DNA of 64,000 nt. Origin: Cunninghamia lanceolata (lineage: Eukaryota; Streptophyta; Pinopsida; Cupressales; Cupressaceae). Below, in pieces: positions 57,961 through 64,000 of this stretch (position 1 is its first letter; the number at the start of each line of letters is the position of its first letter). The stretch is taken from the NCBI GenBank assembly GCA_027924645.1, contig BSBN01000297.1, forward strand, positions 8,308,001 through 8,372,000, read 5' to 3'. The notes below the pieces were generated by a model. It worked only from the letters and a program-made list of their open reading frames with translations, did no database searches and was not told the origin of the DNA. A program made the position numbers and the translations under genes.

Positions 57961-58248
57961 CTAGTCATCACTATAGTGAACACATAAACACATCATTCTA
58001 AACTTCCTCACCAACACATTCATTTCAAGTCACCTTCATCCTAATCAAACCCCAATCATCTTTGCCAATTCATCCTAATCATATCCTAATCATCATTTCA
58101 CATTTCCAATCAATTTCATCTCTAATCACATCCTAATCATTCCTAATCACTCCACATCATCATCCTAGTTCTTGTTCACTAGTCAAAATGGTCTTGATCC
58201 TTAGCAAGCCTATGCCCAATCCTAAGCCCAAATTCATACTTCGAGGAG

Positions 58249-58253
58249 GCCAT
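58249..58253. repeat. Target-site duplication GCCAT, left
   Basis: GCCAT before TGTAGGAGTC; same 5 bases at 60,729-60,733. Joining the flanks restores alignment with NA1 (GGACATCCC...AGTT). Confidence 0.85.
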
Positions 58254-60728
58254 TGTAGGAGTCAAGGACAACACTGAGAGGGGGGGTGAATCAGTGTCGT
58301 GTGAATTTTTAAATCTTTTTCAAAATTTAACTTGCAGAGCACAAAGGAGAGAAAGCTATTATTGATTTGTCAACCACATATACACAAAACTAAGAATGAA
58401 GAAGGAGAACAAAACCTTATAAGCAACGTATTAACATACACACATACAGATGAAAACAATATGACACATAACACAAATTTGCACGAGTGGAAAACCCTCC
58501 TGGGGTATAAAAACCACTCCAAAACTGCCTCACTGGCTTAACCTTGAAAATATCTTTACAAGCCTCACTAGCTGATGTAAGTGTCTCACTGACAAATGGT
58601 CTTATCGACCTACAAGCCTCACTGGCATACTGTTGTGCCTCACTGGCATGCTGTTGTGCCTCACTGGCATTTCTTAATCAATCAAAACTAAAAATCTCAT
58701 GTGCAAGAAGTGATTGCTGCTCAATCTGATTTGCACCATTCAAATCAACTCATTTGCAACATTCATTCCATCATTCCAATACTCTGATATTTTATTCTTG
58801 AATCATCTAACTCACCTGATCAGGGAAACATCTCTCTTTCATTACAAATTGGTTTTTCATATTTTATACATTCATCTGTATTAACAAAAAATTTCATCAT
58901 TGATCTGCACCCTCAACAACCTCTCACACTATCTTATTAATGCACCTACAAAGCCATTATATCTTTTTAATCATTTACCTCTTCTCTGCAAACAAAACAT
59001 TTCACCTTCTCTCTGTAAATAAAAAACCTTTCGTTTGCAATAATAAAAACATCAAGAAATCCAAACACCAATCCATCTGCAAGAAGAAAATCTTATTCAC
59101 AAAATCAATAAAAACATTTTTGTCCCTTTCAAAGATTCATCTTCTTTGCAAAAGAAAACCTTCAAAATTTTCATTTAAAATAAATGATCAACTTTGATCT
59201 TCTTCTGTGTGCATTTTTATCTTCAAAAGACCTTTCAAATTCCATCATTCTCCTGCAAGAAATCATGAATAATTTCCACTATTTTTTTTCTCTTCATTAA
59301 AGAAATCCGTTCATATATCAATTTATTAATCTGCCCTCATTCTTGTCTCTGCAAAAACTTCAATCTTCATAAGATCTTTTCATATTCCTCTTCATTAAAA
59401 AAATTCAATCACCATTTCCCATTGCACAAAAACTATCTGCAAAAAATAATATTCTCCCAAAAAAAATCATTTGAGTCTTCTCAAAAAAAATATCTCTTTA
59501 AAAAAACTCTTTCCATAAAAAAACTCTCCTTGTTAATCTCTCTACCACAAAGGAAAGTTTACAATAGAATAAAATCTTTCCATAAAAATTGCCTTCCTTA
59601 AAAACTCCTATAAAAAATCTTTTTTTAAAAATATGGCATTTGTAGCCCCACAAAATAGGAGATAAAGTTTTTTTTTTTAAAAACTTATTCAATACCAAAA
59701 AAATCCACTTTATAAAAAAAGCATTGTATTTCCTTATAACATGCTCCTCATCATTTATTCGATGCTTTTTCTAATTCATAAAAACATTCAATGTTTTCTT
59801 ACAATTCGTGCTCCTTATAATATGCTCTCATATATTAAAAATTAACATCTTTCCAAAAACAAACGAAGACCCCTAACCAAATGAAATATGCATCGACCTC
59901 TTGTTTTATATCGGGGTGCTTTTTAATAAATTTTTAATGCTTATTGCATTAAAAAAAAAAAACCGATTCAGGTGGTAAAAAGGGGCCGGTCCCCATATGA
60001 TTGAAAAGCCCTCTAATAGGTTATTATTAGTGAAATTACCTTTACTAGCATGTCAATAATAAATTAGGGAAAGAGTGCATGATATCTATTGAAGGCTCTA
60101 ATTTAGAGTTTTATTGTTTTGCATACTCTAAAACAATCGTACACATGTAGTTCTCATCAAGCTGAATCAAGGGATGCAATGTAAACCTTAACTTCATCAT
60201 GAACAAACCTCAACTTTGCACTGAGAAAGGAGCACTTGAAGAATCTATCAATAATGAATATTATTGATTTCACTGATCATATTATGAGCCAATTCAACCA
60301 ATTGAGTTCACTATAAACCTTTGCCAATTCCAACCAACCTCTATCACTGATAACTAACCATGTCTTCAACTCAACACCTTGTGTCAAATTTTTTTTAAGC
60401 AAGACAATATTTAACTATTCTTGATATGCACAACATGAGGGAAAGCAACATCATAAGGTTACAACCTACATACCACTCTGAGAACACATGACCAATCACA
60501 TGTGTCTACACAACTTGATCTCTCACATAATGCTCATGAACCCTGTATAGCTTGTAACAACAAAGATGCCAAACATAACAAACTCAACTACACATCTTTA
60601 TGTGAAACTTACCTTTATATGCAGCCTCCAGACATATCAAGAACATCCTGCAACAACTATGACAACTTTGCAACTTTGCAACATCAACTCAACACACTTT
60701 TGACATCAATGACAATCTATCACTATCA
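58254..60728 (+). mobile_element. Solo LTR, 2,475 bp
   Basis: Begins TGTAGGAGTCAAGG and ends ...CACTATCA, with GCCAT on both sides. The start, with a GAGAGGGGGGGTGAATCAGT word, is a type often met at the ends of plant LTRs. No internal PBS, polypurine tract, gag or pol was found, and the two halves do not repeat each other. It is best read as one LTR left by recombination between the two LTRs of a full element. A non-autonomous element with short unseen repeats is the alternative. Orientation is taken from the TGTAGG end. Confidence 0.75.
58526..58680 (+). repeat. 21-bp GCCTCACTGGCAT tandem repeat
   Basis: Units at 58,616 and 58,637 (21 bp each) and a partial one at 58,658, preceded by looser GCCTCACT/GTCTCACT units at 58,526, 58,562 and 58,581. 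Confidence 0.8.
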
Positions 60729-60733
60729 GCCAT
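60729..60733. repeat. Target-site duplication GCCAT, right
   Basis: Right partner of 58,249-58,253. Confidence 0.85.
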
Positions 60734-63039
60734 CCCTTTAGTTATGAGGATGAGACAAGTCCAAAACCCAATCCATCCACATATCAAACCCAAGAAACTC
60801 AACCACACATTCCACCTCAATCCTAAGTGTCATCCCCCTTCACTTCATACCAAACTAGTCCATCCATATGCCAAGTCAATGCTACATCAACCAATCACAC
60901 TTCTTTCCATGTGAACCAACTTTCATATCCATCCATATCACAACAAGAACATGTGAGCCTAAGTCACCCCTTGAAACAAGATAAAAGGCCTTTAAGTCCT
61001 AATGCCACCTTTGACAAGGGAGACACCAACCTAGCTCATGCAAGCCCTTCATTTAATCCCTCATTAACTCCACACCCTAAGTTTAAACATTACAAAAGTA
61101 AACCCATGGAGTTACCCAAACCCACCAATCCATTCAATCCCTTTGACCCTCCATCTAATAAAAATCCTAACCATAAGCCAACACCTTCCAATATCCCTTT
61201 TAATCCCTCCACCATGGGACCTATCCACTCCTAGTCCTAATTCATCCAATCCAATTAGCCTTCCACCTAATTAAAATGCTAAGCCTTCAAATTCCACAAC
61301 CCATCCACCTATAAAGGATGTGATCCAAGGGCTACTAGCAAGGAGTCAATCATGTCATCAAATTCCTATCCTTGATACTCTCCAAGAGTCTCCCATCCTT
61401 GAGCCTCTCAAAGAGTGTCCCAACAGCATATCCATTCCTTTAACCCCATCATGTAGTCCATTACCCATCGAACCTATTGAGTCTTCCACCTCCATTCCAA
61501 ATCAAGAGCTATGTCAAGGGTATAATCCTAAGCATGTGGAACCTCATTCTAATCAAGGTCAAATCACTTCCATCCAACCCATCCATAGCACACTTAATCC
61601 TATTCATGATCAAGCTCCCATATATGATCAAGATCCTACTTATAATCAAGAAAGCCATGATGATCCTCTTAGCCCACTTTATGCATTCCATGGTCAAGAG
61701 CTTATCACTCCACCTATTGATGATCCACCAACTTCCACTTCCCATGATGAGACACTTGGCTCCCAAGAAAACATAGAAGATCAAACAAATATCTTGGATC
61801 TTAGTGAACATAATGATAATCAAGATCCTAATGATCCTTCCTCATCCACCATTGATCCCATTTCAAGTCCACCATCATATCCCCTTGGCCTATCCACCTT
61901 CATCCATGAGTGTTCCTCCTTAGGAAAGCAACAACAACCTTATCCTCGACCTCACCTTCTCTATCCAATAATGAGCTCAAGTCTAGTGTCCAAACTACAC
62001 CTAGTCCCATAGTCCATCGCATACTCCAAAACATGAACTACCAAGGTAAAGGCCCAGGCCTTCATGAACAAGGTATTTTGGAGCCTATCCATGTCAACAT
62101 CCCTTCACACTCAAATGGACTTGGATATACACCCCAAGGACAAAAATCTCAAGATGTTGGTACTTCCTCCATTCATCCTAAATCCCACTACAAATCCTAT
62201 CATATACCCAAAACATATGTTGCCATTCCACCTCCATTATCCTACAAATGTCAAAAGCATGTGACCATACACCTTCCACCATCCAATCTACCTCCAATAC
62301 TTCCAACTCCTAATATCCCTCCATCCACTTTACCTCCACTTCTCCCAATGCCTCATGTCCCTATCATTCAATCCCCTTATACATTTACCATAAATACTCC
62401 ATTCATAAGTCCTCTAAAAATCCTAATCATGACCAACAAATGCACACATCATATAAACAAGAAGCTTCCACCAAACCCATGGGATTCAAAAATAACAATT
62501 TGGATGCCTCTACTCATAAAGAAAAAAATCCTAAGGATCCTCGTACCTTAAGGTACAAATACAAAGAATCAAAGCAAAATCCATCCAAAAGGCTATCCAA
62601 GCCCATACCTCCAAAAGAAAAGTCCAAGACTAAAATGGTTTGGGTCCCTAAGAAAAAAAAAGTCAAATCAAATGAAGCATCCACATCCCAACCATCCCCT
62701 TCCATCCAAAATTACCATTCCATTCAAAATCTCAAAAATCCCACAAGCAAAACAATAATCATAAAAATACTAAGTCCATGTGGGTACCTAAATTCCTACA
62801 TCAACCATCCCCTAAGAAAACATCTCCATTGCTTCCTACACCACCTTCCAATCAAAAGATTCAATGTTTATCATGGTGTGCAGAACCGTTGGTCATGGTC
62901 CCCTTCCATCCCACAACATTCTCACATACATCCATCTCCCCATCATTCCACCATTATCCTACATATCTTCTCCGTCACCTTCCTATGGTCCATGCTGTTG
63001 CATAAACCTTTCATCCATACTTTTGCATAATCCTTCCAT

Positions 63040-63510
63040 TCATAATCCACATCATAATCCACTATCTACTTAGTCCATCTCCCTTTCATGTGATCCCTCA
63101 CCAACATCTATGAGCATAATGAGAATTTACATGGTCCATGTGACGACATCCATCTCTAATGGGACTATCACCTTTCATGGAACTAGCACTTGAGTCCCTC
63201 CTATCCATATTCCCTTTCTCCGATTAAAAAAAAAATCAAAATAGTAAAGAGAAATCCCTTTCGTCCAATGGTGAAAACCACCCTTGGTGGCACCTTGGAT
63301 AAGTACCATGATGAAAATCTGGAAAACAGGAATCATGTGTAAGTATTCTATGTCACCTACACTTGGGGGTACATTGTCTCATCCTCCTATCATTTTACAA
63401 ACTATCATAACATTTTCATATCATTTCCTATCCTATTCTATCATCCTTACCCACATACATATACCTATCATATTGAATCCATCCATCCTCCTTTCCTTCT
63501 TTTGATCTTG
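63040..63510 (+). other. NA2 3' non-coding part
   Basis: No gene. 63,110-63,345 matches NA1 at 1,430-1,195 (reverse complement), including ATGGTGAAAACCACCC. Confidence 0.5.
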
Positions 63511-63530
63511 ATAAAGATATGGGGGCAAAA
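63511..63530 (+). promoter_or_regulatory. Polypurine-tract-like sequence
   Basis: ATAAAGATATGGGGGCAAAA is followed by TGTTGACACAGG. The TGGGGGCAAAA core equals that of the TatB tract. The following bases start like the NA LTR (TGT.GACAC) but do not match it further on. Confidence 0.35.
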
Positions 63531-64000
63531 TGTTGACACAGGTTGTGGATATCCCTTGATATACCTCATCCCTTTCAAACAAATCCATCCTATCATTATC
63601 CTATCATCATAAGTATTACACCTAGAATGGGGCATGTTATTCCTATGCGACATAGCCTTTGGAGATCACATCCTAGCTCCCTTATGATACATACATCCAT
63701 CCATCTACTTTCACCTATCCTTTTATCCATCCATCCTACATCCATCCTTGCACCTAGACTTGGTTTTCCCTTGTCATTGGTATCTAGTACAAAGGCTATC
63801 CCAATCGTCATCCAATGCCATTATGAAACATTTCAAAAATACAATAAAAATCAAATATTTCCAAAAATGTAAACAAATTCACAACATTCCAAAAATTCAA
63901 AAAAATCACAACATTCCAAAAATAAAAAAAAATAAAACATTCAAAAATCCAAAAAATAAAATATTCCCAAAATACAAAAAAATAAAATCTAACAAAAATC
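63531..64000. other. Right-edge sequence, A-rich tail
   Basis: CATCC-rich to about 63,760, then A-rich with repeated ATTCCAAAAAT words from 63,880. No supportable gene. Confidence 0.4.

Larger units (their letters stand above)
53138..58190 (+). other. NA2 leader (about 5 kb)
   Basis: No long coding frame. Blocks shared with NA1 lie near 53,150-53,290, 54,000-54,500, 54,900-55,260 and 57,960-58,190. About 2.2 kb between 55.3 and 57.95 kb has no counterpart in NA1 and contains the palindrome cluster at 56.04-56.26 kb. AAACCCTAA words recur between 53.7 and 53.95 kb. Confidence 0.55.
58191..63030 (+). pseudogene. NA2 Pro/Ser/Gln-rich frame, split by a solo LTR
   Basis: Starts MVLILSKPMPNPKPKFILRG at 58,191 and is cut after GGH by the solo LTR at 58,254. 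It resumes at 60,729 and reads, in three frames with shifts near 61,300, 61,950 and 62,450: MSSPFTSYQTSPSICQVNAT (60,827), FKHYKSKPMELPKPTNPFNP, the acidic part (61,320-62,012), the G-patch-like NYQGKGPGLHEQGILEPI and NGLGYTPQG (62,035-62,130), and the basic end KTKMVWVPKKKK (about 62,660). The coiled Gln-rich part of NA1 is missing here, a deletion next to the insertion site. Function as for the NA1 frame: unknown. Confidence 0.6.
52347..64000 (+). mobile_element. NA2: pol-less LTR retroelement, runs off the window
   Basis: Sister of NA1 in the opposite orientation. LTR 52,347-53,118, PBS, leader to about 58,190, then the Pro/Ser/Gln-rich frame split by a solo LTR, then 3' sequence matching NA1 to about 63,345. 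It inserted into element P. The 5 bases before it are AGAAG (52,342-52,346); the matching duplication would be to the right of the window. The right end and 3' LTR are not proven within 64,000. Confidence 0.75.

Noticed and set aside
59498..59698. Minus-strand Lys/Phe-rich frame in the solo LTR
   Set aside because: Produced by long A and T runs; LTRs rarely code.
63531..64000. 3' LTR of NA2 starting TGTTGACAC
   Set aside because: Only the first nine bases resemble the 5' LTR; the next 470 bp do not align by eye. Kept as a finding, not as an LTR feature.
1..64000. tRNA or rRNA genes
   Set aside because: No cloverleaf with A and B boxes and no rRNA-like block was recognised; tRNA-like words are primer-binding sites only.

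Overview
The window looks like intergenic DNA from a large plant genome, most likely a gymnosperm such as a conifer. This is inferred from dense, old, nested LTR retrotransposons, a pentatricopeptide (PPR) pseudogene, plant-type LINE remains and Tat-lineage Ty3/gypsy elements carrying a second, archaeal-type RNase H (aRH). The species cannot be named from the sequence. I see no complete host gene, tRNA, rRNA or CRISPR array. Almost every reading frame is broken.

Layout. (1) 1,196-8,069 on the minus strand is a pol-less LTR element, here called NA1. It has an LTR, primer-binding site, long leader and a Pro/Ser/Gln-rich frame with a G-patch-like motif. A sister copy, NA2, runs from 52,347 past the right edge on the plus strand, so the two copies face each other across the window. 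(2) 9,715-17,132 is a decayed minus-strand Tat element (TatA: gag, PR, RT, RNase H, aRH, integrase) followed, beyond integrase, by an opposite-strand plant mobile domain (PMD)-like gene. (3) 18.2-20.1 kb and 24.4-25.6 kb are minus-strand remnants of long unknown frames. Between them lie AT-rich DNA, a PPR pseudogene and a possible gene start. (4) 26.0-27.4 kb is a degenerate ~100-bp tandem repeat. (5) 27.7-28.6 kb is a third Tat fragment (TatC), abutting the 3' LTR of TatB. TatB (about 28,613-41,444, minus) again carries an antisense PMD-like gene between integrase and its polypurine tract. (6) 41.5-42.4 kb is a LINE ORF1 relic. (7) 43.3-44.5 kb is an unknown coiled-coil-like frame ending at a purine tract and LTR. 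(8) 44.56-52.35 kb is a plus-strand gypsy element (element P) with the order gag-PR-RNaseH(aRH-like)-RT-RNaseH-integrase, cut by the NA2 insertion. (9) NA2 itself is cut by a 2,475-bp solo LTR with a clean 5-bp target duplication.

How the parts relate. The elements are fossils that landed in one another. NA2 entered the integrase of element P, the solo LTR entered the NA2 frame, a 162-bp LINE tail entered TatB, and an unclassified ~2.2-kb block entered the PMD intron of TatB. Stops are mostly TAG at positions where glutamine is plausible, which fits deamination of methylated CHG sites. The most interesting points are the intron-bearing PMD genes kept antisense in two Tat elements, the unusual RNase H position in element P, and a leader hairpin identical in both NA copies.
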